A stretch of DNA of 64,000 nucleotides, taken from the NCBI GenBank assembly GCA_963773945.1, contig CAVZDD010000005.1, positions 248,001 to 312,000 on the forward strand, in the 5' to 3' direction. The stretch is from JAKIWV01 sp963773945 (GTDB lineage: Archaea > Thermoplasmatota > Thermoplasmata > Lutacidiplasmatales > UBA184). Numbering within the stretch: the stretch's first letter is position 1; every line of letters begins with the position of its first letter. A model generated the notes under the pieces. The model was not told the DNA's origin. It did no database searches and saw only the letters and a list, made by a program, of their open reading frames with translations. Shown here piece after piece: positions 1-7,904 of this stretch. The position numbers and the translations under genes were made by a program.

Positions 1-1
1 C

Positions 2-88
2 GGGCAGCCTCTCCCGTCGCCGCCGGTGGTGTACTTCGATCCCGACAGTGTGGCTTCGTTCCCCGTTCCAACCGCACCGGCAACCTGA
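2..88 (+). CDS. possible 3' end of an upstream gene (partial)
   Basis: An open frame runs in from the window edge and stops with TGA at 86-88. It reads as a short, Pro/Val-rich but protein-like tail (including VVYFDPDSVASF). Other frames here are also open, so this may be chance in G+C-rich DNA. From 89 to 277 I see no gene, only the leader of the hydrolase that follows. Confidence 0.25.
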   Translation, partial: GQPLPSPPVVYFDPDSVASFPVPTAPAT

Positions 89-277
89 GCCCCGAGAGGC
101 GGATCTGCCGGTCGTCCTGATGCCGCCGCTCCCTGGAGGGAGCCCGGGTCTGCTGGTCGATGTTGGCAGGGATCTGGACTTCTTGCCCAATCTCTCCCGC
201 GGCTCCTCTCCGCCCGGGCCTTTCCGGCCTTCCATCGAATCAATCATCTGTACGGGGTTCTTCGTGGCGACCGGGCC

Positions 278-1090
278 ATGACCGTCGAGCGAGAGGTTTC
301 GGTCCCCGTCGAGGGTCGAGCGCTCGACGCATATCTCGTCCTTCCCGACGAAGCAAAATTCAGCGGCCGACGCCCGGCGATGATTGTCATTCACGAGATC
401 TTCGGGCCGGATGCCCACATCCGGAACGTAAGCCGCCGATTCGCCGAGCTCGGATACGCAGCGATTGCGCCGGACCTGTTCACCGGCGAACTCCATTCGT
501 TGTTGACCCCCGCCAACATCGCCATGGCCATGCAGGCCTTTGCCCAGGCCCCACCCGATCTTCGCCGAGACCCCTCCAAGATGGCCGCCTTCGCCGCGAG
601 CCAACCCCCCGAGCGCCAGCCGATTCTCGGCGCGTTCGGCACGATCGGACAGCCTCAAGTCCAGGCGGGTTTCGCTCGGGACCTCCACGCCGTCGCCGAC
701 TATGTTCGGGGACTTCCCCAGGTTGACCGGCGTCGCGTGGCCTCGGTCGGTTTCTGCTTTGGAGGCGCGATGTCGGGTCGTTTGGCGACCGTCGACCCCG
801 AGCTCCGGGCGGCGATTGTGTTCTACGGCCAGATTCCCCCCGCCGAGGACATCCCGAAGATCCGCGCCCGGGTGCTGGGGCTGTACGGGGGCGAGGACCC
901 GGGTATCACGCAAACGATCCCGGGGTTCGCCGAGGCGATGGCAGCGGCCGGAAAGCAGTTCGAGTACCATGTGTACCCGGGAGCCAAGCACGCGTTCTTC
1001 AACGACACGCGACCGAATTTTCAAACCGAAAGCGCCACCGATGCCTGGGGCCGCGTGACGCGCTTCCTGGCCGACGCCACGGCGGCGTAG
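278..1090 (+). CDS. dienelactone hydrolase family protein
   Basis: A 270-residue alpha/beta-hydrolase of the dienelactone hydrolase (carboxymethylenebutenolidase) family, probably a cytoplasmic esterase or lactone hydrolase. The family's Cys-Asp-His triad is visible: the nucleophile Cys160 in a GFCFGG elbow, Asp207 in GGEDPG, and His238 in AKHAFFND. The N-terminal VIHEIFG strand-turn, which shapes the oxyanion hole in this family, is at about 38-43. The length is close to the usual 230-270 residues. The ATG start has no in-frame competitor giving a better N-terminus. It stands alone, converging on the membrane-protein gene at 1286-1999. The substrate cannot be told from sequence: members act on dienelactones but also on many other esters. 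Confidence 0.85.
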   Translation: MTVEREVSVPVEGRALDAYLVLPDEAKFSGRRPAMIVIHEIFGPDAHIRNVSRRFAELGYAAIAPDLFTGELHSLLTPANIAMAMQAFAQAPPDLRRDPSKMAAFAASQPPERQPILGAFGTIGQPQVQAGFARDLHAVADYVRGLPQVDRRRVASVGFCFGGAMSGRLATVDPELRAAIVFYGQIPPAEDIPKIRARVLGLYGGEDPGITQTIPGFAEAMAAAGKQFEYHVYPGAKHAFFNDTRPNFQTESATDAWGRVTRFLADATAA

Positions 1091-1285
1091 GCCGCCTACT
1101 TCGAGCCGGGTGGGGCCCGCTCGGGAGGGGGCCGAGCGTTCATCACCGTCGCGAGGTGGCGTGAAGCTGTCCGGCCAAAGTCGGAAAGGCGAGCAACACG
1201 ATGGTGGTGTCCGCCGACGCCATCAAAGTCCCGACGACCACGACGAACAAAACCTACCGCTCGGACGAGCCTTCTCGCCGCCTGT

Positions 1286-1999
1286 CTAGTGAGAAACGTC
1301 GTGATTCTCACCGCTCCGCAGCCCCCGAGGAGTTCTGCGGACGGGTGCGAGAGAACCCGGTGCCTCGGCAGGGGGGAAGAGCTCGTAGACTCTCAAGAGC
1401 TGCTCCTGGGCGATCAAGGCGACGTAGACGACGGACAGCTGGATTACGCCGAGGTACCACGTGTTCGAGAGAAGCCCGGCCAGTCCAATCCCACCTGCGT
1501 GGGCCGCCAAACTGATCCCTGCGGTCGCGGCGGCCGTTGTGGAGCAGCACGCCCCCAGCGTCACTAAGGCGATCATCGCCGGGGTGAGTCCGGCCGCCGA
1601 CCCCAGAGCCGTGGGCCGAAGCAGACCGGCCTTTCGGTCACGAATCAGTCGGGCCACCAGACGCACGGCGAGCGCCATTCCGAGACCGATGCCGGCCGCG
1701 CTCAAAGTCATCAGAATTGACGACACCAACGGCAAATCGACTTGGAAGTAGGCGTTGCCCGCGAGAATCGCGGGGTAGGTCCAAATCCCTCCGTGGCGGG
1801 CCGGTTCGACGAACAAGAAGGTCGGGACGTTGAGGGGATGCGCGGGAATGAACAGCATCCCACTGAGCAGCATCGTTCCGAATATGTATCCGATTCCAAT
1901 CACTCCGACGAGGACGCGGTACCGGAGGCCCATCAGGAGCGACCGAGTTCGTTCGAGCACCAGCAACGACCCGAGTCGAGATGTCTTTGAAGAGGGCAT
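1286..1999 (-). CDS. polytopic membrane protein with GACCS motif
   Basis: A 237-residue membrane protein with about five hydrophobic helices (near 28-52, 74-84, 88-116, 133-160 and 168-200) and a basic C-terminal tail. A helix contains the unusual TLGACCSTTAAA motif with vicinal cysteines 151-152. I do not recognise the family. The reading frame stays open for 270 more codons upstream, but that part is arginine-rich and lies antisense to the copper protein, so I place the start at the ATG at 1999. A TATA element about 28 nt upstream fits a leaderless transcript. It is transcribed divergently from the cupredoxin-Rieske-cytochrome b genes, which suggests a role in the same respiratory or copper pathway, for example assembly or metal handling; that is inference. 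Confidence 0.6.
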   Translation of the reverse strand: MPSSKTSRLGSLLVLERTRSLLMGLRYRVLVGVIGIGYIFGTMLLSGMLFIPAHPLNVPTFLFVEPARHGGIWTYPAILAGNAYFQVDLPLVSSILMTLSAAGIGLGMALAVRLVARLIRDRKAGLLRPTALGSAAGLTPAMIALVTLGACCSTTAAATAGISLAAHAGGIGLAGLLSNTWYLGVIQLSVVYVALIAQEQLLRVYELFPPAEAPGSLAPVRRTPRGLRSGENHDVSH

Positions 2000-2022
2000 C
2001 GACGGCCCGAAAGGCGGCCCGG

Positions 2023-2030
2023 ACCTTATA
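2023..2030 (-). promoter_or_regulatory. TATA box of the GACCS membrane protein gene
   Basis: On the minus strand the sequence reads TATAAGGT, centred about 28 nt before the ATG at 1999. This is the spacing expected for a leaderless archaeal transcript and supports that start. Confidence 0.5.
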
Positions 2031-2113
2031 CGGTCACAGTAAGGACTTGAGAAAACCAGCCGTGAGGGACCTATTCCGCCTCGGCGGGCCCTCTCCCTCG
2101 CACTAACAGCGTC

Positions 2114-2122
2114 CATAAGAAA
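2114..2122 (+). promoter_or_regulatory. TATA-like element of the cupredoxin gene
   Basis: CATAAGAAA is centred about 26 nt before the GTG at 2144, which supports a leaderless GTG start over the internal ATG at 2201. Confidence 0.45.
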
Positions 2123-2143
2123 CACGCCGCGGTTCTCGCCCCC

Positions 2144-2854
2144 GTGTCCGGTGATCCGACAGCCCCGCCGGATGAGCCCCGAGTGAAATATCGGCAGATG
2201 AACCGGCCGGGCAGTTCCGAGGGGACCCCTGGAAGTGCGTCTCGAAGGGGCGTCCTCCCCTACGTCGTTCTGGTTGTGGTGACGTTCTTCATTTCGTGGT
2301 TCGTTTTTGCGACGGTGACCGGCGTTCCGGTGGGCCTCGTCGTATCTCCCACGCACTCGTCGTCGGGCCTCCCGACCACGGGGGTCGTCCTGACGATCGA
2401 CAACCCGTTCGACACGGCCAACAACAGCACGACGGACCAGTACGCCCCGGCGAACTTCTCCGTGCCGGCGCATACACTGCTCGAGTTTACGCTGATTAAT
2501 TTCGACTCCGGAATCAATCCCGTCACTCCGTTGCAAGGGGAGGTCAACGGAACGCTCGGGAACTGCATCTACCTCAACTCGAGTCCCGCGGCCCTCGGAC
2601 CGTGCGTGCATTCCGTGCCCACGGGATTCATCGCGCACACGTTCTCTTTCGTGGGCGGACCCTATGCCGGGTTCAACGTGCCGCTCCCGTCGGCCGTCAA
2701 CGACGTCGAGGGCGGGACCGGGGCGACCGTGACCTTCTTCACGTACTTCAACGAGACCGGCACGTTCGTCTGGAACTGCCTCGCTCCATGCGATCCCTGG
2801 TCCATGGCCCATGCCGGCTTCATGACGGGTAACATGACCGTCGTCGCCTCGTAA
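2144..2854 (+). CDS. membrane-anchored cupredoxin, CuA-like or sulfocyanin-like
   Basis: A 236-residue protein with a short cytoplasmic arm, one transmembrane helix at about 38-58, and an extracytoplasmic beta-rich domain. Candidate copper ligands are His165 (in AHTF), Cys212, Cys216, His223 and Met227, arranged C-x3-C-x6-H-x3-M. This resembles the CuA site of cytochrome oxidase subunit II (C-x3-C-x3-H-x2-M) but with longer spacing; a mononuclear type-1 site is also possible. It probably carries electrons outside the membrane. It heads a tight gene row with a 2-TM protein, a Rieske protein and cytochrome b, so it is the likely electron acceptor of that complex. No oxidase subunit I is in the window. 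The start is GTG, chosen by TATA spacing. Confidence 0.7.
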   Translation: MSGDPTAPPDEPRVKYRQMNRPGSSEGTPGSASRRGVLPYVVLVVVTFFISWFVFATVTGVPVGLVVSPTHSSSGLPTTGVVLTIDNPFDTANNSTTDQYAPANFSVPAHTLLEFTLINFDSGINPVTPLQGEVNGTLGNCIYLNSSPAALGPCVHSVPTGFIAHTFSFVGGPYAGFNVPLPSAVNDVEGGTGATVTFFTYFNETGTFVWNCLAPCDPWSMAHAGFMTGNMTVVAS

Positions 2855-2857
2855 AAC

Positions 2858-3325
2858 ATGAGCAGCCGGCCCGTTCGACGGTCGCCGGCCCTGACCACTC
2901 CTCTCACGTGGTTGCTCTTGATCGGTCTATGCGGCGTGGGACTGGTCGGTGGCCTCCTTCCTGTGGCTTCCCCGTCGGACGTGGGCTCGCCGATTCATTC
3001 CGGCGCCTCCTCCACCCCTACGGCCGTTGGGAGCGGCGACCTGTCGGGAACCAACGATCAGAACCTCTGTCCCTCCTCGGGGCCCACCATCCTAGGGATC
3101 CAATGGAACTGCGTGGCGATCCTCAACCTGACCGAAGTCGGACTCATCCTCGCGGGGATCGGAATCGTGGCCTACGTGTTCAAGGACTCGGACGAAGCGG
3201 AGTTGCCGGGGGAAGCCTCCGAGGTTCCCGTAACGGCGGAAGAGCAGGACAAGTACCGGAGGGACCGGAGTCTCGGGCTTCCGTATCGGCCGCCCGAACC
3301 TCCGCCCGAGGGGGACGAGAAGTGA
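2858..3325 (+). CDS. small protein with two membrane helices in the Rieske/cytochrome b operon
   Basis: A 155-residue protein that I do not recognise. It has a hydrophobic helix at about 15-38 that could be a signal anchor, a Ser/Gly/Thr-rich extracytoplasmic segment with two cysteines in N-x-C contexts, a second helix at about 90-107, and a charged Pro/Glu-rich cytoplasmic tail. It begins 3 nt after the cupredoxin stop, and its TGA overlaps the GTG of the Rieske gene, so the genes are translationally coupled. It is likely an accessory subunit of the bc-type complex; function is inferred from position only. Confidence 0.65.
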   Translation: MSSRPVRRSPALTTPLTWLLLIGLCGVGLVGGLLPVASPSDVGSPIHSGASSTPTAVGSGDLSGTNDQNLCPSSGPTILGIQWNCVAILNLTEVGLILAGIGIVAYVFKDSDEAELPGEASEVPVTAEEQDKYRRDRSLGLPYRPPEPPPEGDEK

Positions 3326-4146
3326 CCGGCTTCGGAGGTGCCGCTTTCGAATCACCGGATTGCGCTCTCTGCCCTTCGTCCCATCCGTTGTTCTACAGCC
3401 TCGCCGCCGGAGAGCACCCCCGGTTCCCGCCGGGGGTCGTGCGGCGATTGGATGCGATTCCCCCACCCAATGCCGAGGAGGTCGACGAGGCGAAGCGAAG
3501 CACGCTCAAGCTGGCCCTCATCGGGGGCGTTCTAGCGCTCGGGGCGGCGGGCACCGCCAGCTTCCTTCGATTCGCGGTCCCCCCTCCCGCGGGATCCGCG
3601 ACCTATCCGAGGGTCCAACTCCTCTACTCCGACGGGACGCCCGTGCTCGCCTCGAGCTACCGGTACCCCTCCACTTCGACCGACCTGATCGTGTTCAACT
3701 ATCCGCTGGACAACGAGCCCAACCTGCTGCTGAACCTCCCCTCTTCGGTCCCGGGAGGAGTGGGTCCCAACGGGTCCATCGTGGCCTTTTCGGCCGTCTG
3801 TCAACATCTCGGGTGTATCCCGCCGTTCATTTCGTACTATCCGCCGGGCGCGTGCAACAACTACAACAATGGTGGGGCCTTCATCCACTGCGTCTGTCAC
3901 GGGTCCACGTACAACCCCTCGGTTTCGGCGCCGGGCGGAGGGGCGGCCATCGTTACGGGGCCCGCCCAGTCGCCCCTTCCCCAGGTCGTTCTGCTCTGGG
4001 ACCAGGCCACGGACCAGGTCTTTGCGGCGGGGTCGGTGGGGCCGCCGGTCAAGGGTCACTCCTCGACCCTGATCGGGGGCAATGTGGTCGTGAATCCGAT
4101 CATGGCCGAGGCGCCCCAGATCCCCACCCAGCAGTGCCCGACGTAA
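3322..4146 (+). CDS. Rieske [2Fe-2S] protein of a bc-type complex
   Basis: A 274-residue Rieske iron-sulfur protein. A cytoplasmic N-terminal arm is followed by one membrane helix at about 62-83 and an extracytoplasmic Rieske domain. Box I is C160-Q-H162-L-G-C165 and box II is C190-V-C192-H193-G-S. By family rules Cys160, His162, Cys190 and His193 bind the cluster, and Cys165-Cys192 form the stabilising disulfide. It would take electrons from quinol at the Qo site of the cytochrome b encoded next and pass them to the copper protein encoded upstream. I chose the GTG at 3322, which overlaps the preceding stop; the frame is open further upstream but overlaps the 2-TM gene. The 24 residues between the boxes include an unusual Asn/Tyr-rich loop. 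Confidence 0.9.
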   Translation: MTGFGGAAFESPDCALCPSSHPLFYSLAAGEHPRFPPGVVRRLDAIPPPNAEEVDEAKRSTLKLALIGGVLALGAAGTASFLRFAVPPPAGSATYPRVQLLYSDGTPVLASSYRYPSTSTDLIVFNYPLDNEPNLLLNLPSSVPGGVGPNGSIVAFSAVCQHLGCIPPFISYYPPGACNNYNNGGAFIHCVCHGSTYNPSVSAPGGGAAIVTGPAQSPLPQVVLLWDQATDQVFAAGSVGPPVKGHSSTLIGGNVVVNPIMAEAPQIPTQQCPT

Positions 4147-4159
4147 GGAGGGAACTCCG

Positions 4160-5779
4160 ATGGCGCGAGGCGGGGAGGATCCGATCAACCCGTTGCCACC
4201 TCCGCGGGACCCGCTCACGGCGCTCTACAGCCGGACCCTCGACTCGCTCTGGAATTTCCTGGAAAGTCGGACCCACATCTCGAAATGGCCCTACCGGCCC
4301 CAACCGGAGTTCAGCTTCAACCCGTCCTACTGGACCGGTGCCTTCGTCGCGGTCGGGTTCATGTTGCAGGTCCTCACGGGGCTCCTGCTCCTGTTCTATT
4401 ACGACCCTTCGGTAGTCTCCACGACGAGTGGGGGACCACCCCAAGCGTGGGCCTCGACACAGTACATCATCCAGACCGTGCCCTTCGGTTGGCTGTTACT
4501 GACCAGCCACCTGTACGGCGCATACGCCGTGATCCTTCTCGCCTTCATCCACTTCTTCCGGGGCTTCTACACCGGGGTCTACAAGCGGCCCCGCGAACTC
4601 TCCTGGATGCTAGGCACGGTCCTGTTGTTCCTCATGCTGGGGATGGGATTCACCGGCTACCTCCTCCCCTACACGGCGCTCTCGGTAGGGGCCACGGACG
4701 TGGGACTCGCGCTCGTCCGGTCGGTGCCCGTGATCGGACCGCTCTCGTACCCGCTCATTCAGGGCAACGGCACGTTCCAGGGTCTGCTGTCGCGAATGTT
4801 TGCCCTTCACGTGGTCCTAATTCCCGTGGCGCTCCTCACGCTCCTGTACCTCCACGTGACGTTCTTTGAATCGCACGGAATCGGGCCCCGGGCGAGCAGC
4901 GATCCCCAGGCAAAACGAGTGCTGACCGCCGCCGACGACCGGAAACTCGGGAGTTGGTTCCCGCGGGTGTTCCTCTACATGCTCAAGTGGGGCCTCGTCT
5001 ACGTCGGCTCTCTCCTTCTCATTGCGTCGGCGTTCCTGGCCCGTCTGCCCCCGGCGTTCGGGGCGCCCGGCCAGGGGGGAGCCTCTCCCGAGCCGGACTG
5101 GTACTTCCTGTGGCTCTACAAGGTGGCCGATTTCCAATACGTTACGCCCACCGTCGCGGTGTTGCTGGTCGGTCTGCTGGCCGTGTTCATCTTGTTCGTA
5201 CCGTGGATCGAGACGGTGGTGGGCCGCATCATTCCCCGCTTGAAGAACCCCCGCACGCACCCCCGAGATCGCCCGGTGGTGCTCTTCACGGCGACCTACC
5301 TTCTCTCGTTCTTCGGGCTGATGACCGTCTGGGGGGGGGTGATGCCCGGGATCACCATCCCGGTACAGATGTACATCTCCTATCTGGGCACGCTCGCGGT
5401 GGTCGAGGGGGTGGTGATCGGATTCCTCTATGTCCGGTACCGGCGGTCGTACCGGGCGAGGCTACAGGCCCCGCTCGAGGCGCGTCGGGCAACCGCCCCC
5501 CCATCCCCAGCGCCTCGGGCCGCGGAGCGGCGGAGATCCTCCCCACCGATGTCGGCGTCCCGCGCGTTCTGGGACGGGTCCTCCGCGCTGGTGGTAATGA
5601 CCCTGGCCGGCCTTCTCGTTCCGCTGGGATTCATCCTGGACCAGCGGACGTACGTGGGGGCCTGGAACGAGCAAGCGTTCGGGCTCGCCACTGCGGTGAT
5701 GGCGTTCGCCCTCGCCGGGATGGTCCAGGTTCTCGAACGAACGTTGTTTCGGGGCGCGTCGGCCGCTCCGGCCGTATGA
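4160..5779 (+). CDS. cytochrome b (fused cyt b6 / subunit IV type)
   Basis: A 539-residue membrane protein containing both the di-heme N-terminal half and the C-terminal half of cytochrome b. Heme-ligand pairs are His117/His131 and His217/His232. The second pair is 15 apart, as in cytochrome b6 of b6f complexes, rather than 14 as in most bc1 proteins. The Qo-site signature appears as PEPDWYF near 310-316 (PDWY in place of PEWY). The last roughly 100 residues add a linker and two more hydrophobic helices beyond the usual fold. It oxidises quinol together with the Rieske protein. The start ATG lies 13 nt after the Rieske stop with a GGAGG just before it. The heme c1 or f partner is absent; the cupredoxin may replace it. 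Confidence 0.9.
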   Translation: MARGGEDPINPLPPPRDPLTALYSRTLDSLWNFLESRTHISKWPYRPQPEFSFNPSYWTGAFVAVGFMLQVLTGLLLLFYYDPSVVSTTSGGPPQAWASTQYIIQTVPFGWLLLTSHLYGAYAVILLAFIHFFRGFYTGVYKRPRELSWMLGTVLLFLMLGMGFTGYLLPYTALSVGATDVGLALVRSVPVIGPLSYPLIQGNGTFQGLLSRMFALHVVLIPVALLTLLYLHVTFFESHGIGPRASSDPQAKRVLTAADDRKLGSWFPRVFLYMLKWGLVYVGSLLLIASAFLARLPPAFGAPGQGGASPEPDWYFLWLYKVADFQYVTPTVAVLLVGLLAVFILFVPWIETVVGRIIPRLKNPRTHPRDRPVVLFTATYLLSFFGLMTVWGGVMPGITIPVQMYISYLGTLAVVEGVVIGFLYVRYRRSYRARLQAPLEARRATAPPSPAPRAAERRRSSPPMSASRAFWDGSSALVVMTLAGLLVPLGFILDQRTYVGAWNEQAFGLATAVMAFALAGMVQVLERTLFRGASAAPAV

Positions 5780-5809
5780 TGCCGGGGCCTCGCGGGCGAC
5801 CGTGCCCGT

Positions 5810-6316
5810 TCAGAGCAGGGGCGTCGTGTACGTACCGTTAATCCAGATGGTCGTGTCGGCGGGCAGGAAGTAGTTCAGGGTGACCATGTTCACGGCGAAC
5901 GTGAACGGCGAACCGGCGCCCGAGAAGCTTCCGGCGCCGCCTTGGCCCCAGGGAACCGTGCTGTTGAACTGGTTGCCTTCCTGATACTCCGAGACCGCCA
6001 GGAACACGAGCGACCCGTTCGATTGCGCGATCGCCAATTCGTCGCTCCCGTTGTTACCGATCCACTGCGACCACCAAGAGAAGTGGATGGTCGCCGACGT
6101 TGGGAACCCGAATGCGGTCTGATTGAACTTGGCGCACCCGCAGCTGGGGGCCCCGAAAGAGAACGCAAAGTGGCGGGCCGGAGTCGTCGCCCCTGCGAGT
6201 ACCCGCACCGCGACCACCACCGCGAGCACAATGGCGAGAACGACCACCGCGGTCCAGAGGAGCGTGCTCGCCCGACGCCACCATACCTTTGGCTGGGCCG
6301 GCGGACTCGTCTCCAT
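5810..6316 (-). CDS. membrane-anchored extracytoplasmic protein, unknown
   Basis: A 168-residue protein with one membrane helix at about 16-41 and an outside domain rich in Phe, Trp, Asn, Ser and Gly. A CGC motif (SCGCAK) lies just after the anchor, and there are several N-x-S/T sites, as in glycosylated archaeal surface proteins. It converges on the cytochrome b gene. I do not recognise a family. The ATG at 6316 has an A+T-rich patch about 28 nt upstream. The composition of the outer part resembles other anchored proteins of this lineage, but no function can be assigned. Confidence 0.6.
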   Translation of the reverse strand: METSPPAQPKVWWRRASTLLWTAVVVLAIVLAVVVAVRVLAGATTPARHFAFSFGAPSCGCAKFNQTAFGFPTSATIHFSWWSQWIGNNGSDELAIAQSNGSLVFLAVSEYQEGNQFNSTVPWGQGGAGSFSGAGSPFTFAVNMVTLNYFLPADTTIWINGTYTTPLL

Positions 6317-6536
6317 CGCTCCGTACGAGGTACCAGGTGGAATTTGGACTCTCGGTCCGACGGAATAGACCTCCGCGCGCCATTTCGACTCGACGGTACC
6401 CTCATTAGGCGTCGCAACGCTTTCTAATCGGAGGAGCCCCGGGCTGCGCCGGAAATCCTGTGGAACGACTGTCCGGGAGGTGGAGCGTGCAGTTCCGGTC
6501 GATCGGTAGCCTCTGCGGCACTACGGGCGGGTTCCC

Positions 6537-7769
6537 ATGACCGGGACTGCTTCGCCGCCCCCCAGTGTCCCGTCCGACGACATCCGCGACGCGATGCGGG
6601 TGGCCCAGGGGGCGCGGACCAAACCCAAGCTGGCCATTACGATCATAGCGATCATCGCTATCACGGTGGTCACCGCCGGTTGGTTTGCTGGCTGGTTTGC
6701 CCCCACGCCCCCGGTCGTGGCGCCTCAGACCTGCGCCGGCCACGTCGAACTGGCGGGCGCTGGGGCCTCCGTGGTTACGCCGGCGATGCGGACGTGGACC
6801 GCCCAGTACAATACGACGGTGTGCGCCAAAGTGACCTATGCGACGGATAGCTCTGGCATTGCCGCGTTGGCCAACAAATCCGTCGATTTCGCCGCGATCG
6901 ATGCTCCCTTCTCCCCGGCGGAGTCCACCGAGCTCGGGGCCGGTGCGATCGTGCTCCCCGTCGCGCTGGAAGCCGTCGCCGTGGTGTACAATGTTCCGGG
7001 TGTTCCGTCGGGGCTCCATCTGTCGGGGACGGTACTGGCGGCGATGTTCCTTGGAAACATTACGAATTGGAACAGCTCGGCGATTCAGGCTCTGAACCCC
7101 CAAATTCATCTCCCAATGAACCTGGACCTCGTTCCGGTCCACTGCATGTGGACGTGCTCTACAAATCTCCTGTTCACTGGATATCTCTCGAGGTCGAATG
7201 CGACCTGGAACACGACAGTCGGGACTTCCGCTGACCCGAGCTGGCCCAACGTGGGCGATAACGGATCTGGGAGCGTCTCCGTACTCACCCGGCTAAACGA
7301 AACCCCTGGAGGCATCGCCTATGCGGAGTTGCCCCTGGTCCAGCAGGCCAATCTCACGTGGGCCAGCCTGGAGAATCCCCACAGCACTTTTGTCGCTCCG
7401 TCAGCCGCCAATACGACCGCGGCGGCCTCCAGTGCGATTCCCGTTCTCCCCCCGGAAACCGGGGTGCCGACCAACGAGTCGTTGCTGGACGAGGCGGGGA
7501 ACTCCACCTACCCGATGGCCACGCTCTCCTACCTGGTGATCTATCAGGACCTCGGCGTAGCCTACGGAGGGAGTTTGACAAAGAATACGGCCCAGTGGCT
7601 CGGGGCCTACGCACTGTGGATCGGCACCGCCGCGCAAGGCCGAGGCACGGCGCTAGGGTATGCCCCGCTCCCGGCGGTTCTCACCACCTGGAACGTGGAT
7701 TCGCTCGAGAAGCTCCAGTGGTACGGCCAGAGCGTGCTGGCAGGGGGGGATTTCGACGGCGGGCTGTAA
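6537..7769 (+). CDS. PstS-like phosphate/substrate-binding protein
   Basis: A 410-residue protein with one N-terminal membrane anchor (about 31-54) and a periplasmic-binding-protein fold of the PstS type. Family features are the GAGAS strand-turn near 74-78, an SSGIAAL segment, a VDFAAIDAPFS segment that normally carries ligand-binding residues, and IAYAELP in the second lobe. In known members this fold binds phosphate for an ABC importer. No pstC, pstA, pstB or phoU is in the window, so this is an orphan binding protein here. It could bind another anion or act as a sensor. It sits between the bc-type genes and the NapH-like gene. A strong hairpin follows its stop. Confidence 0.7.
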   Translation: MTGTASPPPSVPSDDIRDAMRVAQGARTKPKLAITIIAIIAITVVTAGWFAGWFAPTPPVVAPQTCAGHVELAGAGASVVTPAMRTWTAQYNTTVCAKVTYATDSSGIAALANKSVDFAAIDAPFSPAESTELGAGAIVLPVALEAVAVVYNVPGVPSGLHLSGTVLAAMFLGNITNWNSSAIQALNPQIHLPMNLDLVPVHCMWTCSTNLLFTGYLSRSNATWNTTVGTSADPSWPNVGDNGSGSVSVLTRLNETPGGIAYAELPLVQQANLTWASLENPHSTFVAPSAANTTAAASSAIPVLPPETGVPTNESLLDEAGNSTYPMATLSYLVIYQDLGVAYGGSLTKNTAQWLGAYALWIGTAAQGRGTALGYAPLPAVLTTWNVDSLEKLQWYGQSVLAGGDFDGGL

Positions 7770-7785
7770 CCGGCCCGCCTTGTCA

Positions 7786-7812
7786 CCGACGGCCGAGACC
7801 TTCGGCCGTCGG
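7786..7812 (+). terminator. perfect 11-bp hairpin after the PstS-like gene
   Basis: CCGACGGCCGA (7786-7796) and TCGGCCGTCGG (7802-7812) are exact inverted repeats around a 5-nt loop. It lies 17 nt past the stop of the binding-protein gene. Archaeal termination usually relies on T-runs, and none follows, so it may equally protect the 3' end or be an operator for the next gene. Confidence 0.4.
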
Positions 7813-7904
7813 GCACGTATTTATCCGCACTCGCTCGCTCAATACATCGGGGGGGATATCGCCGTGCGGTTGCTCGTAGAACTCGGCCTCTCAGCGGGTC
7901 GCCC

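Noticed and set aside
1096..1285. Short minus-strand frame between the hydrolase and membrane-protein genes
   Set aside because: Arg-rich and lacking any promoter; this gap appears empty.
2000..2812. Upstream 270-codon open extension of the GACCS membrane protein gene on the minus strand
   Set aside because: It is Arg/Gly/His-rich, lies antisense to the copper protein gene, and a TATA box supports the start at 1999.
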